Of a stretch of 28,495 nt of DNA, positions 18,307-28,495 are shown piece after piece. Source of the stretch: Ectocarpus siliculosus (taxonomy: Eukaryota > Sar > Phaeophyceae > Ectocarpales > Ectocarpaceae); the NCBI GenBank assembly GCA_000310025.1, contig FN649726.1:363830-392324 (forward strand), in the 5' to 3' direction. Below the pieces are notes generated by a model. That model was not told the DNA's origin. It saw only the letters and a list, made by a program, of their open reading frames with translations, and made no database searches. The translations under genes were made by a program, and so were the position numbers. How positions within the stretch are numbered: the stretch's first letter is position 1; every line of letters starts with the position of its first letter.

Positions 18307-21300
18307 GTGAGAACCAACACGTGTAACGATGATTGCGCATGTCTTCTTATGTGTGCTGTTTTTCGTGCCGAGGAGTGGTTGCTCTCTCTATAATACCACA
18401 TAGATATTAATAGTCTACTCCTTCTTGCGCGACATGCTGTTGTGTGTGTTGTGCCCCGCTTCCGGAAAACATGGAAGTCTGCCTGCGACGCAGAAGGCGT
18501 CCGCGTCAGTTGGACAAGCACGGGTGTTAGAAGGTGGTACAGGACAAATGAAGATTCTCAATGTGGACACACCACCACTACCGGTAACAGCAACAACAAA
18601 CGACAACATTCCTGCTGGCCGCGAGGCTCGTGTTTCCACATGTTCACTCCGAATTTTGCCCGTTACTCCCACAGGTGTACCACAAGATCCCCACGGCTCT
18701 CTTGCTAGGCGGCTGCGCCCGGGGTAGCCCGGAAGATTTACTGCTGGCGCAGCGCCCCCTGAGCGATCGCCTCGGCGACCCCGGTTGCGTGGAAACCCGA
18801 CTGGTGACCTTTCGGCTTGAGGGGCACATCTCTGCAGAGGAGTTTGCGGGCCGGCTGGGGGAGTGCAGGGGTCAGGTACGTTTAACGGAGGGAGTATTTT
18901 GGCAGACGGGGGAAGGTGTGATGGCGTACGCGTGTCACAAGCAGTGGGAGCATGTCTCAGAGAAGAGATTTCGGGAGGTTGTCTTGGGTAGGTTTGTTCC
19001 AGCCTCCCCACCGTTGAACAGGTTACAGAGCTGTTGCTGCCGCGCTGCCGCTTTTCCTGTGATCGAAGTTGGGCAAGAACCGTGGTCGTTGTCGTAGCCG
19101 TTGACTCTTTTCTTGTGCTACTACTGGGCCTCCTCTAGGCGAACGCGTGTGTTGCGTGTCCTTCCATTCTGGTGACTGCGGCGGTGATCCCTGCAGGCGA
19201 GAGGGTTCAACAATTGCATGCGTACATTCGGCGGCAGTGAAAATATACGGTGTGCTGGAAATTGCTCATTAGATGCGGGCGACTGCCGCGATACGCGCAG
19301 CCTACGGCAACATGAGTACACCCCCTCCTCTACCTGTGCGCTGAACCGTCGTCGTCGGCAGGCGTCGCCGGCAGCCATCGCGGCTCTCTGCAGGGCCGTA
19401 GAGAGCGCGGTGTCGGACAACGTGAGGATTTCCACCCCCACCGTAGACGTTTTCGTGAGGGAAAACCTCTTCCCTGACGCCATCTCGTCCAGCCAGGAGA
19501 GGTTGGCGGCCGCTGCGACGGACGAGGACGGGCTAGTGGCGTGGGGGAACACCAATACCCAGGTTTGTGGCTGGTAGTTGAAAGCTTGACTCCGTCAAGT
19601 TGTGCGTACTCAATTTGTTTGCCTGGTGTGCTCGTGGTAGAGCGCGGCACACGATCAATTTGGTTGCATATACTTGTGTGGTGAATTGTAGCCTATTATA
19701 GTTTCACGTAGGTGTTGGCTTTCCCTGTGGGTCGTGGCAGCGTGGCTCTGGGGCGGTGGGACCTGGTGTGCTAACGAGAACTAGCTGAAGCTGATCACGT
19801 GGAATATCCCTCCACAATCCTACTCATCTTGCTTCCGCCGTCGCCTCTGCCTGCTTGGTGTATCGGTTTCGAAATTCGTCCCCCCTCGGAGTTTTGCAGC
19901 CTACCGAGAAAAGTTTGCACGCGGCTCGAGCTGTAACCTCGCGCTTGTGTTTATCCTGCCCCTGAGACACATCACCCACGCCCTCTACACTGATGCTTCT
20001 TCTGCCCCCCCCCCCCGTGGAAGGAACGATTGGCCATCGGTGATCGGTCCTGTGGGAACAATGGTCCGTCCTCTCGAGGACGCGTGGTCAATGACCTAAC
20101 CGCTAAGGCATGCAAAACATAAGAGTACGCCCCCACCCACCCACCCACCCACCCCCTGTGACCGATGGTTGGTGAACCGGCACTAACTCGGTTTAGGCGA
20201 GGGACTACCGGGGAGCGCTAGAGCAAGCAGAGCGGACCGGACGGCCGGTTCGGTTCCTGCGGTGGGGCCACGAGCTGCCCTTCTTGAGCCTGGAGGAACT
20301 GAGTCGGCGCAACGTGTGCCGTTTCGCGTATACAGGAAGGTTAGTGGTACGGAAACAGCATCCAAGGGGTGTGTTTAGAAACTCACTCGCGTGCGTTTGT
20401 TTGTTTTGTTTTTTCGGGAGCCATGTAAACATGTCGAAAGACGTTTGAAACTTCGTTTTCGGAAGGGGTGAAAACGACCAAGAGCTTTCCTCCTGGAACA
20501 GGGCTTAGGGATCATGTTGTGTTTCTTTCACGTTAGTTAAGCTTGTGAGGCTCATGTGTATTTTCGGCCAATAAGAGGCTACTGGATTTGGGCAGTTTGT
20601 TGGAGACGAGTTATGTCGATTTTGCGCGATGTCTTGGTTGTTTTCGAGGTATGTATCCGACGTGCCCACTCTTGTTGATCTTGTGGTGGAGAACTCTGCC
20701 GCTGTTTGTTGTTTTGTTACTTGCGCCGCCCCTGGCGTCACCTCCGTCATATGTCACCCCTTTCCACATTCTTCGCTGTTGCTTCTGTTGCCCTCGCGTG
20801 TACATATGTAAACCAGGTACGTCGAAACGGCGGCCATCGAGAACGCCCTCGCTCGAGTCGACAAGCTCTACGCCTCCACCGCTGGGGGAGACCCAGCGAG
20901 GCTAGCCCTTGCGGCCGGTTTCCAGATGGATGCCTCCGGCGGGGTTCACTCCCAATCATCCCCCCCCCGACGCAGGCACGACAGCCCAAGATCTCGTGCC
21001 GGCCGCGGCAACGGCAGTTGGGAGAGGAATACGCGGCGACGCGTGGGTGGCGGGGGAACAGCAGACACGAGCGCGTACAGCGGCGGCGGTATCGGGGGCT
21101 CGGAAGGTGTCGTGCGTGGGAGGGACGGGGCGTGGGACAACAGAGGAGGCAGCGGGACGTGGTTCCATGACGAAGCGAGTCGGCGAACCACGCGGCGGGA
21201 AGCTACCTCGCACGGCGTACCGCCGCCGCCACCGATGGCACAACCGACACCGGCCGCCGGGCCTGACCGGTTCACAATCGAAGGCGCGGATCGTCGGCGC

Positions 21301-21657
21301 TACGAAGACACCGGCGCTCCTCTGGGGCTAGCGCAGGAATGGACCCCTCGGGGAGGCACCGGCGCGGGGGGAAGCAGCCGACGTCGGGACCACTCCGACA
21401 CGGGGTGGGGGGTAGGGGGCCCCGCGGGCGTGCCCCCGACGGTGATGTTCGGGAACGAGTGGGGAAGGAAGCGGGAGTGGCGACGGACCGGCTACACTGA
21501 CGATGACATCGACCCGGGGATGGGGTCGTGCTTCTTCAGGACCCCGGCGAACTCCACCGGGGTGCTCAGGCGCAGCGACCTTGGGGAAGGGATGGGGGCG
21601 GACCTGGAGGAGATGGAGCTCGTGCGGCGGATCAAGAGTTTCCGGCAGCGACGATGA
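17248..21657 (+). CDS. Polynucleotide-kinase-like P-loop protein, five exons, complete
   Basis: Joining 17248-18306, 18675-18875, 19362-19562, 20197-20339 and 20817-21657 gives 2445 nt: 814 codons and TGA, with all phases consistent. The ATG is the first in frame. Residues 1-28 are Arg/Ser-rich; 30-48 form one hydrophobic segment, a signal peptide or anchor. Residues about 50-285 are low-complexity (Ala, Ser, Gln runs). Walker A is GPQCAGKTS (293-301, K299), followed by DITIDDHPS (345-353), WGNTNT (481-486), ELSRRN (521-526) and AYTGRYV (531-537). An NTN motif, then RRN and a GR(Y/V) lid, is the layout of AAA_33/polynucleotide-kinase-type ATPases. A kinase acting on a nucleic acid or small molecule is likely, but the substrate is unknown. 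Residues 560-814 are Gly/Arg-rich and probably disordered. Confidence 0.82.
18675..18875 (+). CDS. Exon 2 of the P-loop gene
   Basis: Acceptor CTCCCACAG and donor GTACGT bound 67 codons, phase 0. The peptide has VYHKIPTALLLGG, a core strand, and later ETRLVTFRLEGHISAEEF. It continues the DDHPS segment of exon 1. Confidence 0.85.
19272..19325 (+). repeat. Dispersed repeat family, possible copy F (old)
   Basis: GATGCGGGCGACTG, CTACGGCAACATGAGTACAC and a following C-rich tract resemble the family's 3' end. The match is short. Confidence 0.35.
19362..19562 (+). CDS. Exon 3 of the P-loop gene (NTN motif)
   Basis: Acceptor GTCGGCAG and donor GTTTGT bound 67 codons, phase 0. The peptide includes VDVFVRENLF and ends GLVAWGNTNTQ, which matches the D/G-N-T-N strand end of polynucleotide-kinase-like folds. 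Confidence 0.85.
20062..20140 (+). repeat. Dispersed repeat family, copy E (old)
   Basis: GGTCCGTCC, GTGGTCAATGACCTAACCGC, AAGGCATGC and GAGTACGCCCCC follow the family order. It lies in the intron before exon 4 of the P-loop gene. This copy looks the most tRNA-like. Confidence 0.45.
20197..20339 (+). CDS. Exon 4 of the P-loop gene (lid region)
   Basis: Acceptor GGTTTAG and donor GTTAGT bound 143 nt (47 codons + 2). The peptide has RDYRGALEQAERTGRPVRF, then SLEELSRRNVCRFAYTG. The RRN..R pattern supplies the arginine-rich lid typical of this ATPase class. Confidence 0.86.
20817..21657 (+). CDS. Exon 5 of the P-loop gene (lid end and disordered tail)
   Basis: Acceptor AAACCAG adds one base to finish the Arg codon (TGRYVE). 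The fold ends around AIENALARVDKLYAS. A Gly/Arg/Ser-rich tail follows with repeated RRR and GGG clusters, ending with a charged segment (LEEMELVRRIKSFRQRR). The stop is at 21655-21657. Confidence 0.84.
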
Positions 21658-23905
21658 TGACGTTGGTGGTGATTATTCCCACGGCGTGCTTGATGGGCTG
21701 TTGATCTGTTGTGGTTAATTTAACATCCGGCTCTCTTTTCATGGTCGAATCGGTCCTTGTCGCAATTCTTGGGTCGGTTCTGATTGGATCAGCTGTTTGC
21801 CGTGGTTGCTGGTTGGTGGGTTTCGGATGGATGGGCAGCTTTACAACTTCGATTGCGATCGGTTCATCAGACTTGACGGATTAGATGAAAAGACGAGCGT
21901 AAGAATTTACTTTCTAAGGAGGCGTGTGTTGTTTCTCCATCGTCCGACTTCTGCAACGGAAACCAAAATTCCGCCACAAACGAGATAGACAAGAAGGGAG
22001 TGAGGCCATGTGGAGTTGACTCTTGCCTGGTCACATGTTTTTTTTGAAGAGTTCAGTTTAGTTTTTGACGTCTCTGTTTTGTGGTGTTCGTGGGGGACGT
22101 TGCTGTTGTTTTGTGAGTGGTGCCTCTTGCGGGAGGAACCGCCCGCCCGGGTCTACTTGCAGCAGCAAAGAGCGTCAGGTTTCGCCTGTGGGCGTTATTT
22201 GTTGACCCCATAGCGCGCGCGCGGGGGGGGGGTGGGTAGCACCCGTGTGCCGCAGTTGCGGGGAGACGGATTGAAATAGTTCGGAAAAATCAGGGACAAA
22301 AGGACAATTATTAGAATGGCAATGGGAGAAGTCGGCACGCATGAACGGGAGCGCACTAGACAGGGCTGGAGAGATTTCGACGCGAAGGTATAGGGACCGC
22401 AAGGCGCGCGTGGTATACGGGAGCAGATCAGCTATGTGTAGGTTTAATACGAGGGTAACGCCACAACTCAAGAACTCGGCAATCAAGATCAAGAGATTTG
22501 AGGCACAATGCTTGCAACATTTTAGGTCGGACGCAATTTTTGTTTCTGTGCAAGTGATGTGCTGGGTTGACGACCCCTCACACTCAAAGCGTGAAGTATC
22601 ATGAAGAACGGCTTGGTTGTAGTCCAAGGTAAACATAAACAGTATCATCTCGACATTCCGGCAAATTGTGGGGTTCTCAAGTGATGGCCCCACCCGTTCT
22701 TGGTGTTTTCGCTTGGGGATGTGTGTGTTGGGGGGTGGTGGTTGTGTTTCTTAGGGATGTGAAAGTTCTCTCGTAGGAAGAATGGTAGTTGTTTTTTAGT
22801 TTGCCACCATGATACGGGCCCGTACTAACGATAAGGACAGACAAGCGCTAACCGAGGAGGAGGAGGCCGATGTTGTGCGCATTCGTAGTTGTAGAGTGGT
22901 ACAAGTGTGTGGGGAAGCCTACCCTGCGTCCTCGGCACCACGTCCGTCCGCTTCTCCAGGGGACAACTTCCCATTTGACTCCGGCCGCACGCGGTTGTTG
23001 GATGCTTGCTTTCCCCCCCGTTCGTGTGGACAACTTATTTCGTTTTTTTTTTTGCAGTTCCGGGTGCGGGGCTGGTCGTTGGGTAGTCTTACCCCGATGG
23101 TGGTCTGAAGAAAATCGTGGTGGCTTGTTTGTCTCTGTGTCGTTGTCGTCGCGCCTCTGGGCTAAATTGAATCTCTTGCGGGGGGGGTTTCAACACGCGT
23201 GCGTGTTTGTAGGCGGGGTCGGCACGGTTGCTTGCGTTAGAGGAGCAGCGCTGTGATACTTCCGACGGTTTGTTCGGCACGGTGCTGCTGTAGCCGGCAC
23301 GTTGGCTCTTTGCCAGAAATCCCCATCGCTCTGTCTCGTTGTTGTTGTTGTCACACGGGGGCTTGTGTGTTGGCACGACGACGATGACCGCTTGTTGCTT
23401 CGTCGACGGCGCGACTGTGGGCGGCGCACCTTCTTTGCAAAGAAAACACGGGAGAGAATGTCCGCCACGCGGAGGCATCATGCTCCGAGTTTCCCTGTGT
23501 TGTTGCCATCAGCGCGTGAGCCGGTGGTATAGTTTGGGGATAAGGTACTTTGTGGCCTGGGCTGCTGCCCGTAGGAAGAGCCCACCCGAGGACCTTTATT
23601 TGCCTCGGAACGGTAGTTGGACGAGGGGGGGGGTTCGGGGGCTAGGCTTATAGAGGCCGGCAAGCAGCTATTTTTCTACTGTGTTTCAAGTAATGGTGTG
23701 CGGTTGTGTGTTGTTTGTGCACATGAATTGGGTCACGTGCGGCGGAAGTCGAACAGACGAAAGCGCAACCACCGCACACTTTTCCCGCCACGGGGAACTT
23801 TTTCTGGCGCCCTCGTTGGCGAAAAACATGCTATAATGGAGGCATGTGGTGCGTGGGAAATATGAAAACTCGGCGGTTCGCCTTTTTTGGGGGGGCGGGG
23901 GGCGG

Positions 23906-23976
23906 GGTGTACTCATAGTCGTGCATGCCGTAGTCGTTTGACCATTGACCTCGCATCCCTACAAAGCCGGGACGGA
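23906..23976 (-). repeat. Dispersed repeat family, copy C (3' part)
   Basis: The complement of the last ~72 bp of copies A and B is almost intact (GTACTCATAGTCGTGCATGC through TCCGTCCCG in reverse). A G-run follows and similarity stops there. Confidence 0.75.
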
Positions 23977-26499
23977 GGGGGGGGGGGGGGGCGCAGCCCA
24001 GCACGAACGGAATGCGCTTGGCCCGCGCTTCGATGAACAAGCAGTGCGAGTCGCCGCACACACTTTTTCGCTTGCTGTGGTAGCACGAGGTCGGCCGAAA
24101 CGACCAAACACGCATCGCTTCGAGGAGTACCTCTCTGTTTCAACACCTTCACGACCCAGCGTTGTTGTTGTTGTTGTTGTTGTTGTTGCTGTATTCCACA
24201 CAAAAAGCCATCCCGACCTTCTGATACACCCGCAACCGTTCCAACGGACGCGGACGCCTGGACAAAAAAGACAGACTCCTCCTACACTCAGCCATCTCCA
24301 GGAATATACATATCAAGCTCGACCGTTGGGGTTTCTACATGACATGGGCGGCGGTGTCGTCGGCCACCGCGACTGAAACTCCGCGGACGGCATTCGGCTC
24401 TGGATTCATTTGTTCTTGATTCGCATCTGTACAGCACACACCAAAACATCTTGCCGATACTAGTTTATAAGCAACATCAAGGCTTAGCTTGCGTTCACAA
24501 CCTCGAGGGCGGGTCAAACAAATAGAAGAGAAGAGTACACACTAACCCGCCTTGAAGGCCCCGCAAGTTGCGCACAGGTACACACACACATTCCAAGGCA
24601 AGCGATGAACAAGCACCCTCTTCTTTTCGGGGTATGCACAGCACCAACGCCTGCACGACATACCTAGACACCGTTTGGGGCAACGATGCGGTTGCCCCCT
24701 TTCTCTACACCGCGGGCGCGGTTGGAGCAAAAAAAGGGTCCTCCGCTCCCTCCAGCAACTCGCTCGCTCCCCGCCCCCACAACTTGGCTGCTCTCCGCTC
24801 CCCCCTACTTCGATCACAAAAACAGATGCTCAAATGCTCCCAACCACAGCCCTCACGAACTCCCACAATAATAATCACCTACAACGGCTCAGTTTGAGTC
24901 CTGATCATCACGTCCATAAAATGATTTCCCCGTATGCTTTCGTGCGCACCCACGTCATGTGCCCTAGGTGCTTCACCCCGTTGCGGCGTTCCACGCGAAG
25001 AGAATAAACCGCACAGCACCACACCGCAAGTTGGTCAAGTGTTGGTGTACGTACATAAATCACCGCGCAACACACACTCTCTTTTCACGCGCGTCTTCGC
25101 AGGAGCTAGCGCACCCCGAGCCGGTTGAGTCTCCTCAGCAAATCCCCGCCTCCATTCCCATCCGGCCTACTCTACGCGTCGTCGTCTCAACTCTCGCGAG
25201 CGAAGTACACACCAACCTTCAGTGTAGCACCGCGCCCCCCCCTCCATGTCCACCACAAACAAATAATAGCACATCCGACACCGCTCCGCTTTGATGTAAA
25301 GTCGACCTACGTAGCCGAAGCAAGAACTATTTCAGAGTAGATCCGTTTGCACGGTAAAGTTGTAGGGGGGGCCAAAAATAGGTCCCACGTTTTCCAAAAG
25401 CCCCGACCAGAAGGGAGTAATTGTTTCTAGCAGCGGCACATACTTACTATCGATGTAGGCTGGAGATTTCTCTGCAAGGACTATTTTCTAGCAGCACGGC
25501 AACACTATTACGATAGATGCCTCCAGCTTTCCCTCCCACCAGCTTTTGCCCACCACTACAGCGGCAGGAGACGATAGACAGGCCTAGAATTGACACCCCA
25601 GGAGTCCCCCCAGGCTAGAACTACACCCCCCTAATGCACGAGAGACGACCCCCTTTTCAAGACTAATTACGACGTGCTTGAGGCCGAAACAGACCCAAAG
25701 TCCGTGCGGCCAAAAGAGCAAAACAAACCCGGCCAAACAGGGGGCTACACAGCTTTACACTCTCTTGACTCAAGTATACATCCCCGAATGTAAATCAGTA
25801 CAATCACGGTGGGGGCGCGGGGGGGGGGGGGGGCACGGTAAGGTGTTTCCATGTGAGGAAAGAGGAGGAAAGAGGAGAATCGCCATGCAAAACAGGAAGT
25901 AACCGTTTCGCGTGCTACACACCCATACAGCGGCTCAATCGCGGCCGTGATACCCCGGCATGTTTCTCGCTATCTGGACGTCGAGGCCCCGGCTCGTTGG
26001 CTTCGCCGACTGCTACAACAACACAGCCTTGTGGTTACACCTACCTGTATTGGAAACGCTCACGCAACATGTAGGTGGAAGGACGATTCCATGACGACAA
26101 CGAAATAACCACGGTTATTCCGTTCCGCGAGAAAAAATCCAGGGAACACGCCACAATGGTTGTTGCTCCCCACCACAAACCACAAAACGTACCAACAGAC
26201 CATTTGTTCCTTGCATACACGCACGGTGTCCTGACAGTTTGGAACCCTCTATCCCACCGGCAACACCTGACAGTCTCGAACTCCGATCACGCCGCGCACG
26301 TCCAAACGGTGAAGAGGCCCTTGAACATAGCCTGTCGTCACGCGGTCGGAACTACTGAATAATCGACCTCACACCCGATAACTCCGCAAAACTTAGCCGC
26401 GTTTTGCTAGCCGCGTTTTGCTCAGACCCCCCCCCCCCCAAGCCACATCGTTCAACTCACAAGCCTTGCTGCTGCGTGCCGTTGTGACGTTGTCCAGAT

Positions 26500-26581
26500 G
26501 AATACCAAACCCTGCCAAATATTTACGAATGCCAAGCCCTGCCATACACTTACGGATGCCAAAATCCTGTCCTATATTTAC
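26500..26581 (+). repeat. 27-bp tandem repeat, three diverged copies
   Basis: Units at 26500, 26527 and 26554 (27, 27 and 28 bp) share GAATGCCAA, CCCTGCCA and TTTAC. It lies in intergenic sequence and is not coding. Confidence 0.8.
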
Positions 26582-27587
26582 AGAAAAAGACGACTGTACC
26601 AGGTGTAACCACCGCCGCGCTGCGCTGGTTAACAGTCTAAAACCTCAGACACGCACCAGTCGGAAGTCCAAACTATAAGCTTTCAAGTACATGCATGTGT
26701 GAGGGCCAAGGGTCTACTCAAGAAAACACCACCAAACTTTTGCCCATCTTTCACAACGAACATCCATAAAATAGCTGATTACACGCGTAACTGGAACCGT
26801 ACCGTACACGCCCAGAACGAGCAGGACATGCGCCAAAAAGCAGGCGAGATAAATCCCCCGGCTTAGAAGTGACGAGCAAATAATACCCCTACCTCGACAG
26901 CAGTGAGATACAGGAACTTGAAAACCTCTTGGCTGTAAAGTAACGGACGCTGATACTCGAATTTCCTTGATGGAAAAAAACAACTAACGCACTTCAGTCA
27001 CACACATGTCAACATTGGACATTGCACAGCAAAAACAAACTTGCATCATACAACCGGAGCACGCACGCCGCCGCCGCCGAAAAGCTACAGGACTTTTCAC
27101 CGCCGGTTGCACGAACCTTGGGAGGAAAGCACTCGAGGTTTTCCTCGCCTTGCTCACACACACACAACCTTGCCCCATACAACCAGGCCACAGCAGCAAC
27201 GACAGCAGTAACCGCTATGTAACAAAGGACATCAACGCCAAGCCACGCCCAAGCACCTGGGATTGTCCGCCGACACAACACAAATTAACAGAGATAATCA
27301 CAGCGTCACGGCAGGTCCAACCTCAGCAGCCATCCCTGCCCACAGCACTGATACAACGTTGGGAATTGTGCCACTGGTTCTTGCAGCACCCCCGTACGAA
27401 ACGACAACCAGAAGACGATGCTCCGCAAAAAACAAACCCACGGTACAACCACCTGCGGGAACAGAGCTCTCTCAAGTCTCTACCCCTTCGGCAGGCATCG
27501 GCACACCAAATCTATAAGATTCAAGCCTATACACTCTCGATACATCTCTATCCTGCAGCATCGCGCCCCCCACGTGTGACTCCATAA

Positions 27588-27675
27588 CCCCCCCCCCCCT
27601 CGTCTGCCAACGTCAAAACAGCAAAGCAGACGTTTCAATCCCCCCCCCCCAACAACAGCTACCCCCCCCCCCCCC
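27588..27675 (-). other. G-run cluster with hairpin after the stop of the right-edge gene
   Basis: On the minus strand three G-runs of 10 or more follow the stop codon at 27735. Between two of them are inverted 7-mers, CGTCTGC (27601-27607) and GCAGACG (27626-27632), with an 18-base loop. A G-quadruplex or hairpin in the 3' UTR is possible. Confidence 0.5.
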
Positions 27676-27734
27676 CTTCCCCTGGCACACGTGGTATTCC
27701 GAATCACCCATGAAGCAGCAGAGACCATTCTTGG

Positions 27735-28495
27735 TTACCGTCGCGCCTTGGACCAAAGCAAGTTGGCCGCCAGGGTGGGCTCGAAAGGAACCCCCGCCTC
27801 CTGGCACCTGGTGAGCAGCTCCTCCATCATGGTCTCATCCCTCCTCCTCCGCAGCACCTCCACGTCCGCCGGCACGGTCACCAGCCACTGCTGCTCCTTC
27901 GCCACCCACGACAGGAACCCGCAACGCTGCAGGAGGTTGGCCACCCGAAACGCCTCCTCGCGGTCGAGGGCCACACCCGCCCCCCCGCCGCCGCCGCCAC
28001 CACCACCGCCGAGGGCCGCCGCAGCCGCTGCAGCCGCCGCCGCGCGGGAGTTGTCACCGCCGCCCTGGCCACCGCAAGCCTCGGCGAGGGAGACCAGTCC
28101 TTTGGCTAACGTGACTTCGGAGAGGCCGCTCCCCCAGTCGCTCGCGAGGCTCCCGGCGGTGTCTCCGGTGCGGTCTGCTGCCGCCGAGGGAGAGTACTCC
28201 ACGCTGAGCAGGTGCATGTAGAGCTTTTCTGACGGGCGGATCACCGACAGTGCTCCCAGCCCGCCGAACGCTGGCGGGAGAGACGGCGGCGGCGGCGGCG
28301 GCGTTGACGCTCCAGCTCGCCACCCGTGTCCCCTGACACCGCCATTGCCGCTGCCATTTCTGCTGTCAAAACGGGCGTTCTGCGCCGAGTGCGCTTGCCC
28401 GCCGTATACCGCCGCCGCCCCCCCCCCGCCGATTTCGGGAGCACCTCCGCTGGCGTCGAAAACGCCTCCGGGTGTCCTCCGTGGGGGGGACCGTG
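27735..28495 (-). CDS. 3' terminal exon of an unknown protein, possibly with a DEP-like winged helix
   Basis: The minus frame ending in TAA at 27735 is open to the right edge, longer than the part starting at the GTG near 28244, so the gene continues outside. The visible 252 codons begin with Gly, Asn and Pro-rich sequence and a poly-Pro run. SEKLYMHLLSVEYS follows, then a poly-Ala run and a poly-Gly run. The C-terminal 75 residues look folded: DREEAFRVANLLQRCGFLSW, then WLVTVPADVEVL and an EELLTRCQEAGV helix. The helix-then-strand pattern (EEA..VAN.L...GF) recalls a DEP or winged-helix domain, but that is a weak resemblance. The function is unknown. Confidence 0.65.
   Translation of the reverse strand, partial: RSPPRRTPGGVFDASGGAPEIGGGGAAAVYGGQAHSAQNARFDSRNGSGNGGVRGHGWRAGASTPPPPPPSLPPAFGGLGALSVIRPSEKLYMHLLSVEYSPSAAADRTGDTAGSLASDWGSGLSEVTLAKGLVSLAEACGGQGGGDNSRAAAAAAAAAALGGGGGGGGGGAGVALDREEAFRVANLLQRCGFLSWVAKEQQWLVTVPADVEVLRRRRDETMMEELLTRCQEAGVPFEPTLAANLLWSKARR

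Larger units (their letters stand above)
21658..27734. other. Convergent intergenic region without a supported gene
   Basis: The stretch lies between two genes that point toward each other, so it must hold both 3' UTRs. It contains mononucleotide G or C runs (for example near 22214, 25820, 26427, 27589, 27641 and 27662), a short GTT array at about 24162-24188, a dispersed-repeat copy at 23906-23976 and a small tandem repeat at 26500-26581. ORFs here lack recognisable motifs and splice context. No tRNA or rRNA was recognised. Confidence 0.55.

Noticed and set aside
22175-22693. Minus-strand ORF of 172 codons.
   Set aside because: It has no motif, no matching neighbouring exon and ordinary composition. 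It is likely chance in intergenic sequence.
22809-23108. Plus-strand ORF of 99 codons with a good context (GCCACCATG).
   Set aside because: Only the start context supports it. The product turns into low-complexity sequence and no splice partner was seen.
27006-27587. Plus-strand ORF of 193 codons.
   Set aside because: Composition looks random, there is no recognisable domain, and it overlaps the likely 3' UTR of the minus-strand gene at the right edge.

Overview
The window looks like nuclear DNA of a eukaryote. Short exons with GT-AG splice sites are separated by long, repeat-filled introns. Coding exons are GC-rich and carry runs of Gly, Ala, Gln, Asp and Pro codons. Microsatellites and non-autonomous transposons fill the introns. 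The style fits a stramenopile, most plausibly a brown alga of the Ectocarpus type; that is inference from gene architecture, not from a marker gene.

Layout. (1) About 1-16955, minus strand: one very large gene. Fifteen exons can be joined with every intron phase consistent, giving 1316 codons without a stop. The product has six kelch repeats at the N-terminus (exons 1-6), then two large low-complexity exons, then a charged coiled-coil stretch, then the N-lobe and start of the catalytic loop of a protein kinase (beta3 Lys, alphaC Glu, an HKD variant of HRD). The rest of the kinase lies left of the window or was not found in 1-543. (2) 16956-17247: a short head-to-head interval, probably a shared promoter region. 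(3) 17248-21657, plus strand: a complete five-exon gene of 814 codons. It encodes a membrane- or organelle-targeted P-loop protein whose motifs fit the polynucleotide-kinase/AAA_33 type. (4) 21658-27734: about 6 kb between convergent genes, with no gene I can support. (5) 27735-28495, minus strand: the 3' terminal exon of another gene running off the right edge.

Mobile and repeated DNA. The 2.9-kb intron between kelch exons 2 and 3 holds a 1.9-kb foldback element. Its ~566-bp inverted arms are almost identical, it has a 9-bp target duplication, and its left arm is interrupted by a 359-bp segment itself flanked by a 9-bp duplication. The intron between kelch exons 1 and 2 holds a 231-bp MITE. 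A short dispersed repeat family, up to ~160 bp, recurs at least four times and perhaps six.

The most unusual pattern is that several introns of the kelch-kinase gene carry tandem copies of the sequence at their own splice boundary: an exon end plus donor, or an acceptor plus exon start. In the cases I could test, only the copy next to the exon keeps the reading frame. One of the introns is of the rare GC-AG type.
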